Shown here: piece after piece, positions 50,550 through 59,373 of the stretch
Numbering within the stretch: the first letter of the stretch is position 1
How the letters are laid out: each line of letters begins with the position of its first letter
NCBI GenBank assembly: GCA_004570955.1
Contig: SPPL01000001.1
Location: forward strand, 248,001 to 312,000
Origin: Jeotgalicoccus nanhaiensis
GTDB taxonomy: Bacteria > Bacillota > Bacilli > Staphylococcales > Salinicoccaceae
DNA: 64,000 bases
Direction: 5' to 3'
The notes under the pieces: model-generated
The model's input: only the letters and a program-made list of their open reading frames with translations
What the model was told of the DNA's origin: nothing
The model's database searches: none
Made by a program: the position numbers and the translations under genes

Positions 50550-51750
50550 TTTTTCCCGCCTCCAGTTCTGCTTTAACCATTTCAACATCCTTATCGCCTC
50601 TGCCTGACAGTGATACGACAATAATCTCATCTTCAGGAAGCTCAGGCGCAATTTTCATTACATAGGCAAGCGCATGAGAACTTTCAAGCGCCGGAATGAT
50701 ACCTTCGGTTCTCGATAATTCCTGGAACGCTTTCAGCGCTTCTTTATCAGAAGCGTATTCATAACTCGCACGTTTCGTATCGAACAGGAAACTGTGCTCC
50801 GGCCCAATGCCGGGATAATCAAGTCCCGCAGAAATTGAGTGCGTCCCCTGCAGCTGGCCGTTGTCATCCTGCAGCATATGCATTTTTGCACCGTGGGCAA
50901 TACCTACAGAACCACGGTTGATTGCAGCTGCGACTTTATCGCTGTCAATACCGTTGCCTGCTGCCTCGACGCCGATTAATTCAACATCTTTATCTTCAAT
51001 AAAATTATAAAACATTCCCATCGCATTGCTGCCGCCGCCGATACAAGCAACGACTTTATCCGGCAGACGCCCTTCTTTGTCTAATATTTGAGCTTTTGCT
51101 TCTTTTGAAATAATACTCTGGAAGTCACGCACTATTTGAGGAAAGGGATGCGGACCGAGCACCGAGCCGATAACATAATGCGTATCTTCCATATGCTGCA
51201 CCCAGTATCTCATCGCTTCGTTCACCGCATCCTTAAGCGTCGCTGTTCCCTGGTCGACTGTAATCACTTCTGCACCGAGCAGTTCCATTCTGAATACATT
51301 CAGTTCCTGGCGTGCAGCATCTTTTGCACCCATGAATACTTTACACTCCAGCCCGAGCAGGGCTGCGATTGTTGCGGTTGCAACACCGTGCTGGCCTGCG
51401 CCTGTTTCTGCGATGACCTTCGTTTTACCCATATATTTAGTCAGGAGTCCCTGGCCGATTGCATTGTTAATTTTATGTGCACCGGTGTGGTTTAAATCTT
51501 CGCGTTTTAAATATATTTTCGCACCGCCAAGTTTTTCGGTCAGCCGTTCTGCATAATAAAGCGGATTCTCCCGGCCGACGTATTCTTTCATCAGGTAATC
51601 AAATTCACGCTTAAATTCGGGATCTTCCTGTGCATTTTTATATGCTTCTTTTAATTCTTCTAAAGTAGCAATTAACGATTCTGCCACGTAAGTGCCGCCG
51701 AACTCGCCAAACTTGCCGTCTGTGCCGGGATATTTATATGTTTCTATCAT
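50542..51750 (-). CDS. trpB: Tryptophan synthase beta chain
   Basis: A 402-residue PLP enzyme joining indole and serine. The PLP lysine is K93 in [16 protein letters not shown]; the phosphate-binding loop is [10 protein letters not shown], and ETGAGQHG is conserved. Length is normal. Its ATG overlaps the trpF stop by one base. Confidence 0.97.
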   Translation of the reverse strand: MIETYKYPGTDGKFGEFGGTYVAESLIATLEELKEAYKNAQEDPEFKREFDYLMKEYVGRENPLYYAERLTEKLGGAKIYLKREDLNHTGAHKINNAIGQGLLTKYMGKTKVIAETGAGQHGVATATIAALLGLECKVFMGAKDAARQELNVFRMELLGAEVITVDQGTATLKDAVNEAMRYWVQHMEDTHYVIGSVLGPHPFPQIVRDFQSIISKEAKAQILDKEGRLPDKVVACIGGGSNAMGMFYNFIEDKDVELIGVEAAGNGIDSDKVAAAINRGSVGIAHGAKMHMLQDDNGQLQGTHSISAGLDYPGIGPEHSFLFDTKRASYEYASDKEALKAFQELSRTEGIIPALESSHALAYVMKIAPELPEDEIIVVSLSGRGDKDVEMVKAELEAGKND

Positions 51751-52361
51751 TATATTTCACCTCTGATAATTTTTATAAAATCTGCAATTTTTTTTGAATC
51801 TTTGACACCGTCTGTTTCAACTCCGCTGGAGACGTCGATTAAAGCAGGTGCTACCGCAGCTGCAGCCTTGCCGACGTTGCCGGGATTTAAACCGCCTGCG
51901 AGAGCGAGTCTTGATTTATCAATCTCACTAAGCGGCAGTTCGGACCAGTTAAAGGCAACACCGCTGCCGCCGTAGTACTTTTCTCTAGGGCTGTCGATCA
52001 GTATATATTCCGCAGGGAAATCGAAGCGTTCTTTGTATGATAATTTTGAGTTTGAAGGAAAGGCTTTGATAGCACGGCTTTGATACTGTCCGACAAAATC
52101 TTTATCCTCATCTCCGTGAAATTGTATATAATCGAGTCCCGCATCGTTTAAAGCCGCCTCAACTTCCGCTTTTGAAGGATTAACGAAAACACCGACCGTT
52201 TTAATACCTGTTCCTTCCAGACTGTCTGTAATTTCTTTAACTGTATCAAGACTGATCCGGCGTTTGCTCGGTGCCAGCACCATGCCGATAAAGTCCGGTC
52301 TTTCCTTAGCAACAAGTTGGGCTTCTTCGACTGTTTTGATACCGCAGATTTTAACTTTCAT
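51750..52361 (-). CDS. trpF: Phosphoribosylanthranilate isomerase
   Basis: A 203-residue TIM barrel isomerase. The catalytic Cys is in the KICGIK motif at the N-terminus and the catalytic Asp in [14 protein letters not shown](TDG) forms the phosphate site. Overlaps the end of trpC by 11 bases. Confidence 0.96.
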   Translation of the reverse strand: MKVKICGIKTVEEAQLVAKERPDFIGMVLAPSKRRISLDTVKEITDSLEGTGIKTVGVFVNPSKAEVEAALNDAGLDYIQFHGDEDKDFVGQYQSRAIKAFPSNSKLSYKERFDFPAEYILIDSPREKYYGGSGVAFNWSELPLSEIDKSRLALAGGLNPGNVGKAAAAVAPALIDVSSGVETDGVKDSKKIADFIKIIRGEI

Positions 52362-53127
52362 ATACTTTACCCGCTTTCAGTTCCCTAATTTTTTCTTCGA
52401 TGCTCGCTGCACGCATTAATGATTCCCCCACCAGCATGCCCGATGCGCCTGCAAGCTTCATGCGCTCTGCATCTTCTCCAGTATGAATGCCGCTTTCGGC
52501 GATGAAATGAATATCATTTGTACCGTATTTCCGGAGCAGATTCTCTGTATTGCCAATATCGACAGTAAACGTTTTTAAGTCTCTGTTGTTGATACCGATA
52601 ATTTCAGGTGAAATTTTGAGTGCACGTTTCAATTCCTCTTCGTCGTGCACTTCAACGATAACGTTTAAATCAAGTGAACTCGCGTAATTGTAAAGTTCAG
52701 ACAGAGCATCATCATCGAGGATGGTCACGATTAACAGAATAATATCCGCACCGTGGTTATAAGCCCGGCTAATCTGCCTTTTATCGATAATAAAATCCTT
52801 GTTCAGCACCGGGACATCGACTGTTTGGGCAATGGTTTCCAAGTCATCAAAGCTTCCTTTAAAAAACCGGTTTTCTGTCAAAACACTGACGGCATCTGCA
52901 CCGCCTCTGACGTATGATTCCGCCTGTGTGAGAGGGTCCATGACCGCATTGATATCGCCTTGTGAAGGAGAGGCGCGTTTTACTTCACTGATTAGAGCGA
53001 TGCCGTTATCCCGGTTAAAGCCCGCCGTAAAGTCCCTCGGTTTTTCTCTTGTAATCAAATCGACTTCACCCGGATATCTGAGCAGCTCTTCTTTTTTTAC
53101 TTTCACAATGTCATCAAGTATCGTCAT
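52351..53127 (-). CDS. trpC: Indole-3-glycerol phosphate synthase
   Basis: A 258-residue TIM barrel enzyme. Conserved motifs: SEVKRASPSQGDI (catalytic Lys), VLNKDFIIDKRQI, IIGINNRDLKTF and AESGIHTGED. Start ATG overlaps the trpD stop (ATGA). Confidence 0.97.
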   Translation of the reverse strand: MTILDDIVKVKKEELLRYPGEVDLITREKPRDFTAGFNRDNGIALISEVKRASPSQGDINAVMDPLTQAESYVRGGADAVSVLTENRFFKGSFDDLETIAQTVDVPVLNKDFIIDKRQISRAYNHGADIILLIVTILDDDALSELYNYASSLDLNVIVEVHDEEELKRALKISPEIIGINNRDLKTFTVDIGNTENLLRKYGTNDIHFIAESGIHTGEDAERMKLAGASGMLVGESLMRAASIEEKIRELKAGKVYES

Positions 53128-54167
53128 TTGCCTGCCTCCTCATTGTTTTTAATTACTTCCTGAAGCTTAGCGTATGCTCTGCCGGATTCCACTGCTTCTC
53201 TTGCTGCCTGAATACCCTTGCTGACAGATTTTGCTTTGTCAGCCACAAAGAGTCCGATACCTGCGTTTAACAGTACCGTTTCCAGCTGTGCGCGGGTCGC
53301 TGTGCCCTGCAGCACTGCCTCCAGAATTTCCTTATTCTCCCGGCCGTCCCCGCCTGCAATATCGCTTTTGTCGCACAGTGTTAAGCCGTAGTCCGTCGGA
53401 TCAATCACAACTTCTTCTATTTCCCCGCCTCGTAAAAATACGAGGTGATTATCACCGAGCAAAGTCGCTTCATCCATATGCCCCGCACCGTTCAATACAA
53501 CGGCATTTTCACGTCCGAGACGCTTCAGCACCTGTGTGATCGTAAGCAGTTTTTCACGATCGTATATGCCTAAAAACTGATAATCAAGATTCAGCGGGCT
53601 GATGCACGGTCCGATAAAATTAAATACTGTCGGACGTTTCAGTGTCTGTCTGACTCTCATAATTTGTCCCATCTTCGGATGTACATGCGGTGCGCTTAAA
53701 AATGTAATATTTGATTCGTTAAGTTCGTGTGCCACTCTTTTAGCATCAAAGTTTAAATTCACACCAAGCGACTGCAGTACATCTGAACTTCCAGTCTTGC
53801 TTGTCACACTCTTGTTGCCGTGTTTCGCAATTGTTACACCGCAGCTTGCGAGGACAAAAGCAGAGGTCGTCGATATATTGAAACTCTGCGAGTGGTCTCC
53901 GCCCGTGCCGCAGTTATCCATGATTTTATCGTTTACGTTTGGAATATCTTTCGCATAAGACTTCAGCACTTCGGCAATCGCTGTAATTTCATCCACTGTT
54001 TCACCTTTATCACTTAGAGCGACGATAAAATCCCGCAGCTCGTCATCTGTTACTCCACCATCTAGAACTTCAGTAAAAAATTCGTACATTTCTTTATATG
54101 TTAAATCTTTTCCATTTTCCACTTTCGCTATCGCTGCTTCAGTTACCGTCGTAATATTTAATGTCAT
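53124..54167 (-). CDS. trpD: Anthranilate phosphoribosyltransferase
   Basis: A 347-residue enzyme adding PRPP to anthranilate. The PRPP-binding segment DNCGTGGDHSQSFNISTT and KHGNKSVTSKTGSSDVL are conserved. Start ATG 54165-54167 follows AAGGAGGAATATATT; the frame is open 13 codons further upstream but those codons are in the T-box leader. It is the first gene of the operon: trpE and trpG, which normally precede trpD in staphylococci, are absent. Confidence 0.96.
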   Translation of the reverse strand: MTLNITTVTEAAIAKVENGKDLTYKEMYEFFTEVLDGGVTDDELRDFIVALSDKGETVDEITAIAEVLKSYAKDIPNVNDKIMDNCGTGGDHSQSFNISTTSAFVLASCGVTIAKHGNKSVTSKTGSSDVLQSLGVNLNFDAKRVAHELNESNITFLSAPHVHPKMGQIMRVRQTLKRPTVFNFIGPCISPLNLDYQFLGIYDREKLLTITQVLKRLGRENAVVLNGAGHMDEATLLGDNHLVFLRGGEIEEVVIDPTDYGLTLCDKSDIAGGDGRENKEILEAVLQGTATRAQLETVLLNAGIGLFVADKAKSVSKGIQAAREAVESGRAYAKLQEVIKNNEEAGK

Positions 54168-54188
54168 AATATATTCCTCCTTAAAATT

Positions 54189-54375
54189 AAAAATCCTCCA
54201 TGACATATTGTCATGGAGGACGATGTTAACCGCGGTACCACCTCTGTTGAAGCTTTCGCTTCACTCTAATGTATAACGGCATTACCCGGGCAGAATTTAA
54301 AACTGGAACCCAATTCACTGCAGAACACGCTGCCGGTTCCCACCAAATCCGGCTCTCTGTGAAACGTAAAACTGC
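54189..54375 (-). promoter_or_regulatory. T-box riboswitch 2 (tryptophan)
   Basis: On the minus strand, nearest trpD: stem I begins with GAGAGCCGG, the specifier region GAATTGGGTTCC offers UGG (54310-54312), the T-box reads GGTGGTACCGCGG (54230-54242), and the terminator TCCTCCATGACA/TGTCATGGAGGA with a T run (54189-54220) precedes trpD. Uncharged tRNA-Trp would stabilise the antiterminator. Confidence 0.9.
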
Positions 54376-54412
54376 TGCTACTATATCCATCTGCTGATAT
54401 TAAATTAACATA

Positions 54413-54610
54413 AAAAAATTCCCGTACTTAATATAAAAATATTAAGGACGGGAATCCGCGGTGCCACCTGTATTGACCGGTTAAAACCGGTCCGCTCATG
54501 AAAAATTATATTTAATTAATTGTTTATAAAGAAGTCCATTCACATATATGAAATACCGGTTCACAGCGCCACCGGCTCTCTTTGAAATCAATATATGGTA
54601 CTACTCTTCT
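54413..54610 (-). promoter_or_regulatory. T-box riboswitch 1 (tryptophan)
   Basis: Upstream of T-box 2 in the same transcript: stem I with AGAGAGCCGG (54572-54581), specifier GAATGGACTT with UGG at 54536-54538, T-box GGTGGCACCGCGG (54456-54468), and a separate terminator with arms ATTCCCGT / ACGGGAAT and seven T. Both T-boxes are complete, so transcription must pass two tRNA-Trp checkpoints. Confidence 0.92.
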
Positions 54611-54824
54611 TTCGAATTGATTTTAATACTAACAAGATAAAAATATAAATGCAAGCGGTAAATTCAATTTGTCTGAAAATTAAGTCTTAATAAATACGCG
54701 GAAAGCTTTATATCACAACGTTTACCGGGTGTAACAAATCTTTTAAATTCTTTTGTATTTGGGACTGAGTTAAAACAGGTCTGCAATGAAAACAGCTCAT
54801 TGGTGAGGTAAGCTTCTATCTCCA
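54611..54824. other. Upstream region of the trp leader
   Basis: About 210 AT-rich bases between the trp leader and the gudB terminator. It should hold the trp promoter on the minus strand (TTGAAT/TATTTT-like boxes near 54640-54670), which I could not fix with confidence. No gene seen; trpE and trpG are not here. Confidence 0.4.
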
Positions 54825-54862
54825 ATAAAAAAGACAAAACCTATAAAAAGGTTTTGTCTTTA
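54825..54862 (-). terminator. Terminator of gudB
   Basis: AAAGACAAAACC tataaaa GGTTTTGTCTTT, with a T run on the minus strand. Confidence 0.85.
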
Positions 54863-54874
54863 AAATAATTTTTT

Positions 54875-56119
54875 TTACGCCCATCCGCGGTAGCGTGAAG
54901 CTTCTGCGGTGCGTTTAAGACCTACGATAAATGCTGCGAGTCTCATATCGATTTGGCGGTTGTCGTGCAGGTCATAGATTTCGTTAAATGCAGCAACGAG
55001 TTTTTCTTCCATTTTCTCGTTTACTTCATCTTCACTCCAGTAATAACCCTGGTTGTTTTGTACCCATTCGAAATAAGATACTGTTACTCCGCCTGCTGAT
55101 GCAAGTACGTCCGGTACAATCAGAACGTCTCTTTCAGTCAGGATGCGTGTCGCTTCAGTAGTAGTCGGTCCGTTAGCTGCTTCACACAGAATCTGCGCTT
55201 TAATATTCGGAGCATTTTCCTCAGTAATCTGATTTTCAATTGCTGCCGGAATAATAACGTCGCAGTCTAATGAGAATAATTCATCGTTTGATAACACATT
55301 GTCAAACAGATTTGTCACCATGCCAAAACTGTCGCGGCGTTCTAATAGATAGTCAATATCCAGACCTTCAGGATCGTGAAGTGCACCGTTAGCATCTGAA
55401 ATACCTACGATTTTCGCACCTTTGTCAAAGAGGAATTTAGACAGGAAACTTCCTGCGTTACCGAATCCCTGAATGACAATGCGAATATCTTCTATCTTCA
55501 TATCGCGTTTCTTAAGTGCTTCTTCAAGACAGATTACAACACCGAGTGCTGTCGCTCTGTCGCGGCCTTCCGAACCGCCGAGCACCAATGGTTTACCGGT
55601 AATAAAACCAGGTGAGTTGAACTGGTCAATTGCGCTGTATTCATCCATCATCCACGCCATAATCTGCGAGTTTGTGAATACGTCAGGTGCAGGAATATCT
55701 TTAGTCGGTCCAACGATTTGAGATATCGCACGAACGTAGCCGCGTGATAATCTTTCAACTTCATCCATGCTCATTTCTCGCGGGTCACAGATAATCCCGC
55801 CTTTACCTCCGCCGTAAGGCAGATTAACAATACCTGCTTTTAGTGTCATCCACATAGATAACGCTACAACTTCATCTTCTGAAACGCTCGGGTGGAAACG
55901 CACTCCGCCCTTGGTAGGACCCACTGCATCGTTATGCTGTGCACGGAAGCCTGTAAATACTTTAACTGACCCGTCATCCATTTTTACTGGAATACGCACT
56001 TTTAATGAACGCAATGGCTCTTTAATCAACTGATACATATCATCATTATAACCAAGCTTATCCAGCGCCTCTTTGATGATTCGCTGGGTAGATTCAACTA
56101 AACTAATTTCTTCTGACAT
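54875..56119 (-). CDS. gudB: NAD-specific glutamate dehydrogenase
   Basis: A 414-residue hexameric enzyme deaminating glutamate to 2-oxoglutarate. The catalytic lysine is K106 in PYGGGKGGI; K94 and the QHNDAVGPTKGGVRFHP region bind glutamate. The C-terminal Rossmann domain has QGFGNAGSF. Starts behind AGAGGCGG. Follows rocD on the same strand, forming an ornithine/arginine-to-2-oxoglutarate route. Confidence 0.95.
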   Translation of the reverse strand: MSEEISLVESTQRIIKEALDKLGYNDDMYQLIKEPLRSLKVRIPVKMDDGSVKVFTGFRAQHNDAVGPTKGGVRFHPSVSEDEVVALSMWMTLKAGIVNLPYGGGKGGIICDPREMSMDEVERLSRGYVRAISQIVGPTKDIPAPDVFTNSQIMAWMMDEYSAIDQFNSPGFITGKPLVLGGSEGRDRATALGVVICLEEALKKRDMKIEDIRIVIQGFGNAGSFLSKFLFDKGAKIVGISDANGALHDPEGLDIDYLLERRDSFGMVTNLFDNVLSNDELFSLDCDVIIPAAIENQITEENAPNIKAQILCEAANGPTTTEATRILTERDVLIVPDVLASAGGVTVSYFEWVQNNQGYYWSEDEVNEKMEEKLVAAFNEIYDLHDNRQIDMRLAAFIVGLKRTAEASRYRGWA

Positions 56120-56176
56120 TTTATCCGCCTCTTTTTGTAACTGTTTTCAATTAATATTGTATCATAAAGAAATTTT

Positions 56177-57376
56177 TTAGAAAGTATCTTTGTTAAAAAC
56201 TTTTTTAACTCTATCAAGGGCCCAGTCGAGCTCATCTTTAGTTACGATAAGCGGCGGTGCAAACCTTACTACGGTGCCGTGAGTTTCTTTGCAGAGGACG
56301 CCTTCATCTTTCAGCTGCTCGCAGAATCCGCGCGCACCTTTATTCAGTTCGAGGCCGATAAACAGCCCTTTGCCGCGTATATCTACAATAGCTTCGTGTT
56401 CTATTTTTTTCAATTCATTAAGCAGATACTCTCCAAGCTCCAGGGAACGTTCTGAAAGTTTTTCATCTATAATAACGTCGAGCGCTGCTTCCGATACTCG
56501 AGCTGCCATCGGATTGCCGCCAAAAGTTGATCCGTGTGATCCTTCATTCAGCACTCCGAGCACTTCGTCGTCACCAAGCACAACAGACACGGGGAATACT
56601 CCGCCGCCAAGTGCTTTTCCTAAAATATACATATCCGGAACAACTTCATCCCAGTCTGTCGCAAACATTTTTCCAGCCCTGCCGAGCCCTGCCTGAATTT
56701 CATCAGAGATAAACAGCACATTATTGCGGTCACAAATTTCCCTGACTTCTTTCAGGTAGCCTGACGGCGGAATATTGACACCCGCTTCCCCCTGAATCGG
56801 TTCTAAAATCACAGCTGCTGTATTATCATTAATCGCATCTTCTAGCGCTTCCGCATCACCGTAATTAACAATTTGGAATCCGTCCCCAAGCGGCCCAAAC
56901 CCTCTCCGGTATTCCGGCTCTGATGACATCGACATAGGAATCATCGTTCTGCCGTGGAAGTTATTTTTCATCGCTATAACCTCAGCCTGATTATCAGGTA
57001 CTCCTTTAACTTCATATGCCCAGCGTCTGGCAGCTTTAATTGCCGACTCGACAGCTTCAGCCCCTGTATTCATCGGCAGAACCCGGGCTTTCCCAGATAT
57101 TTCACTGAGCTTTTCGAACCAGTCTCCAAGGCAGTCGACATGGAATGATCTCGACGTCAGTGTTACTTTATCTGCCTGATCTTTCAGCGCCTGGATAATT
57201 TTCGGATGACGGTGTCCCTGGTTAACGGCAGAATATGCACTCAGCATATCCATATACTTATTGCCTTCCGGATCTTTCACCCACACACCTTCCGCTTCTG
57301 AAATTACAATCGGCAGCGGTTTGTATATATTCGTATCATACCGTTCTGTCTGTTTGATGATTTCTTCACTTTTCAT
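56177..57376 (-). CDS. rocD: Ornithine aminotransferase
   Basis: A 399-residue class III PLP aminotransferase converting ornithine to glutamate semialdehyde. The PLP lysine is K254 ([10 protein letters not shown]), with [10 protein letters not shown] upstream and [13 protein letters not shown] forming the phosphate cup. Start behind GGGGGAGAA. A perfect cre sequence lies about 140 bp upstream, so CcpA repression is expected. gudB follows. Confidence 0.94.
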   Translation of the reverse strand: MKSEEIIKQTERYDTNIYKPLPIVISEAEGVWVKDPEGNKYMDMLSAYSAVNQGHRHPKIIQALKDQADKVTLTSRSFHVDCLGDWFEKLSEISGKARVLPMNTGAEAVESAIKAARRWAYEVKGVPDNQAEVIAMKNNFHGRTMIPMSMSSEPEYRRGFGPLGDGFQIVNYGDAEALEDAINDNTAAVILEPIQGEAGVNIPPSGYLKEVREICDRNNVLFISDEIQAGLGRAGKMFATDWDEVVPDMYILGKALGGGVFPVSVVLGDDEVLGVLNEGSHGSTFGGNPMAARVSEAALDVIIDEKLSERSLELGEYLLNELKKIEHEAIVDIRGKGLFIGLELNKGARGFCEQLKDEGVLCKETHGTVVRFAPPLIVTKDELDWALDRVKKVFNKDTF

Positions 57377-57512
57377 TTCATTCTCCCCCTTTTTATGTTT
57401 AAAAAACTATTTAAATATACATTATTAAATATGTATTCATATCCATCATGCCCGTAATCAACTTTATTTTCAAGAATTTTATTAGAGTGCTTTACAATGG
57501 GGTTTATCATAT

Positions 57513-57528
57513 TTGAAAACGTATACAA
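57513..57528. promoter_or_regulatory. CcpA cre site upstream of rocD
   Basis: TTGAAAACGTATACAA matches the cre consensus WTGNNARCGNWWWCAW at every position. In S. aureus rocD and gudB are CcpA-repressed, which fits. Confidence 0.75.
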
Positions 57529-57608
57529 ATAAGCGGTGATTTATACTTTTCAGACTACATTTTCATTGGAATCTATGAATTTAATATGAATATAAATTCA
57601 TCCAAGAA

Positions 57609-57638
57609 AAAACAAAAAACCTGTGAAATTCACAGGTT
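57609..57638 (-). terminator. Terminator of the S1-domain gene
   Basis: AACCTGTGAA ATT CACAGGTT with a long T run on the minus strand. Confidence 0.85.
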
Positions 57639-57650
57639 CTGCTACTGGTA

Positions 57651-58028
57651 TTAATCTTTCATACGTTCTTTTGCCTCTTCTATCCAGACAGGCATTCTTT
57701 CTGCCAGAGTCTGGAAACCGTATTTTTCGGTATCTTTGATCTTCTCTAATACAGAACGCTTATCTCTTTTCTTCTCTTCGTTCTTGAAGTATTCATTTTC
57801 TTTCAATGATAAGCTGATTTTACCGTTTTCATCAATGCTGACAATTTTAGCCTTTACTATTTGGCCTTTGGATAAATATTGATTCACATCGTGAACGTAA
57901 TCGTTCATCACTTCGGAAATATGGATCAGACCATCACGATTATCAGGAGTTTTGACAAAAGCACCGTACGACTGAATACCAGTAATTTTAACCTTGACGA
58001 ACTGGCCGATCCGGTATTTTTTTGCCAT
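57651..58028 (-). CDS. yugI: S1 RNA-binding protein, general stress protein 13 (YugI-like)
   Basis: A 125-residue protein with one S1 domain (about 6-75: GQFVKVKITGIQSYGAFV, GLIHISEV, VKAKIVSIDENGKISLSLK) and a basic/acidic C-terminal tail. The family associates with ribosomes or mRNA (YugI/CvfD) and modulates virulence or stress. Position between rocD and ppiB is conserved in Staphylococcus. Confidence 0.88.
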   Translation of the reverse strand: MAKKYRIGQFVKVKITGIQSYGAFVKTPDNRDGLIHISEVMNDYVHDVNQYLSKGQIVKAKIVSIDENGKISLSLKENEYFKNEEKKRDKRSVLEKIKDTEKYGFQTLAERMPVWIEEAKERMKD

Positions 58029-58225
58029 GTTATCCCTACTTATTTACTTCTTTGTTAAATCCAACACCATTTTAACATAAATGAATGAAGTAGCCAAAAA
58101 AATCACACAGCAAAACACACATACCATGCTGGCATATGTGCGCGTATTTTTCATATAAGTTATGTAATCTGCAGGGCTCTAAGGTCGCACACAGAAATAA
58201 TAAATCGTTTATATTAATTGAATCA

Positions 58226-58432
58226 CTATTTCCGTGTGGAGTCATCCTTATGCTCATGTTCGAGTCTTTCGAGAACTTTTTCTTCGAAATCTCTCATCTT
58301 CTCTTCTTCGTTGCGCGAATATTTTTTAATAAGTTTATACACGATAAACGCAAGTAATATAAAAAGAAGTAACATGATAAGCGCTGGAATATATTCCGTT
58401 TTATCTTCCGGGAAATAAAGGAATGGCATCAT
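58226..58432 (-). CDS. Small single-span membrane protein
   Basis: A protein of about 68 residues with one membrane helix (near residues 15-36) and a charged cytoplasmic tail rich in Glu/Lys/Arg. Start is uncertain: GTG 58447 is too close to AAAGGTGA, so one of the two ATGs at 58427-58432 is preferred. I do not recognise the family. The roughly 200-bp gap to the S1-domain gene holds a weak hairpin (58118-58140) but no gene. Confidence 0.55.
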   Translation of the reverse strand: MMPFLYFPEDKTEYIPALIMLLLFILLAFIVYKLIKKYSRNEEEKMRDFEEKVLERLEHEHKDDSTRK

Positions 58433-58523
58433 CTTTAAATCACTCACCTTTACACAGATAAGTATATCAGAGTGTTTTCTGATTTAAATAATATAATAAT
58501 GACTAATTTGTGATACTTTTTAA

Positions 58524-58566
58524 GAAAAAAGTGCACAGCCTTCATTATTTCCAGACTGTGCACTTT
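58524..58566 (-). terminator. Terminator of ppiB
   Basis: AAAGTGCACAG and CTGTGCACTTT form an 11-bp stem; T-rich tail on the minus strand. Confidence 0.85.
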
Positions 58567-58576
58567 CATTTATATA

Positions 58577-59167
58577 TTATTCTGTTACTTCAATTGTTTC
58601 GATAATTACATCTTCAACAGGCTTATCCTGTCTTCCCGTCTTAACATCAGCAATCTTTTCAATAATATCCATGCCCTCGATAACCTGGCCGAATACAGTA
58701 TGTCTCTGATCGAGCCAAGGCGTGCCGCCGTGTTTTTTATAGCTTTCAATAATTTCAGCTGGGTAGCCCGCGCCTTCAAGCTGCGATACCATATCTGATG
58801 GTACATCTTTCAGCTGAACGATAAAGAACTGTGAACCGTTAGTATTCGGTCCTGCGTTTGCCATAGACAAAGCACCGTAGAGGTTGAATGCATCTGTTGA
58901 AAATTCATCTTCAAAAGCCTGGCCCCAGATACTTTCTCCGCCCATGCCTGTGCCTGTCGGATCTCCGCCCTGAATCATGAAATCTTTAATGACTCTGTGG
59001 AAAATTAAACCATCATAATATTTATTTTTCGCATGTGTAACAAAGTTTTCTACAGTTTTAGGTGCGACATTATTTAAAAGTTTAACTGTTACGTCACCCA
59101 TATTAGTCTTGATTACCGCTTTTGTTTCGCCTTCTAAAAGCTCAGTTGTTAATTGTGAATATGCCAT
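58577..59167 (-). CDS. ppiB: Cyclophilin-type peptidyl-prolyl isomerase
   Basis: A 196-residue cytosolic cyclophilin. Active-site motifs: [19 protein letters not shown] (catalytic Arg), NGSQFFIVQ and [14 protein letters not shown]. Length normal. Start behind CAGGAGG. Divergent from the mnh operon, as in S. aureus. Confidence 0.95.
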   Translation of the reverse strand: MAYSQLTTELLEGETKAVIKTNMGDVTVKLLNNVAPKTVENFVTHAKNKYYDGLIFHRVIKDFMIQGGDPTGTGMGGESIWGQAFEDEFSTDAFNLYGALSMANAGPNTNGSQFFIVQLKDVPSDMVSQLEGAGYPAEIIESYKKHGGTPWLDQRHTVFGQVIEGMDIIEKIADVKTGRQDKPVEDVIIETIEVTE

Positions 59168-59373
59168 AAATTTGGCCTCCTGAAAAATTTTATTAATTTC
59201 ATATAAGCACCAGTAATATTGAAATTAAAACTTAAACATTTTAATTCTCATACCACTTGCTACCATATATACAGTATACGAGAATAGTCGAAAATTTCAA
59301 ACCCTAAGCGTTTATTTACAATTAATATTAATGTATAATGGTTAAATATAATAACGTTAGAGGAGGATACACT

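Noticed and set aside
57377-57650. Small gene between rocD and the S1-domain gene
   Set aside because: Only a cre site and a terminator are seen; no frame with a ribosome binding site.
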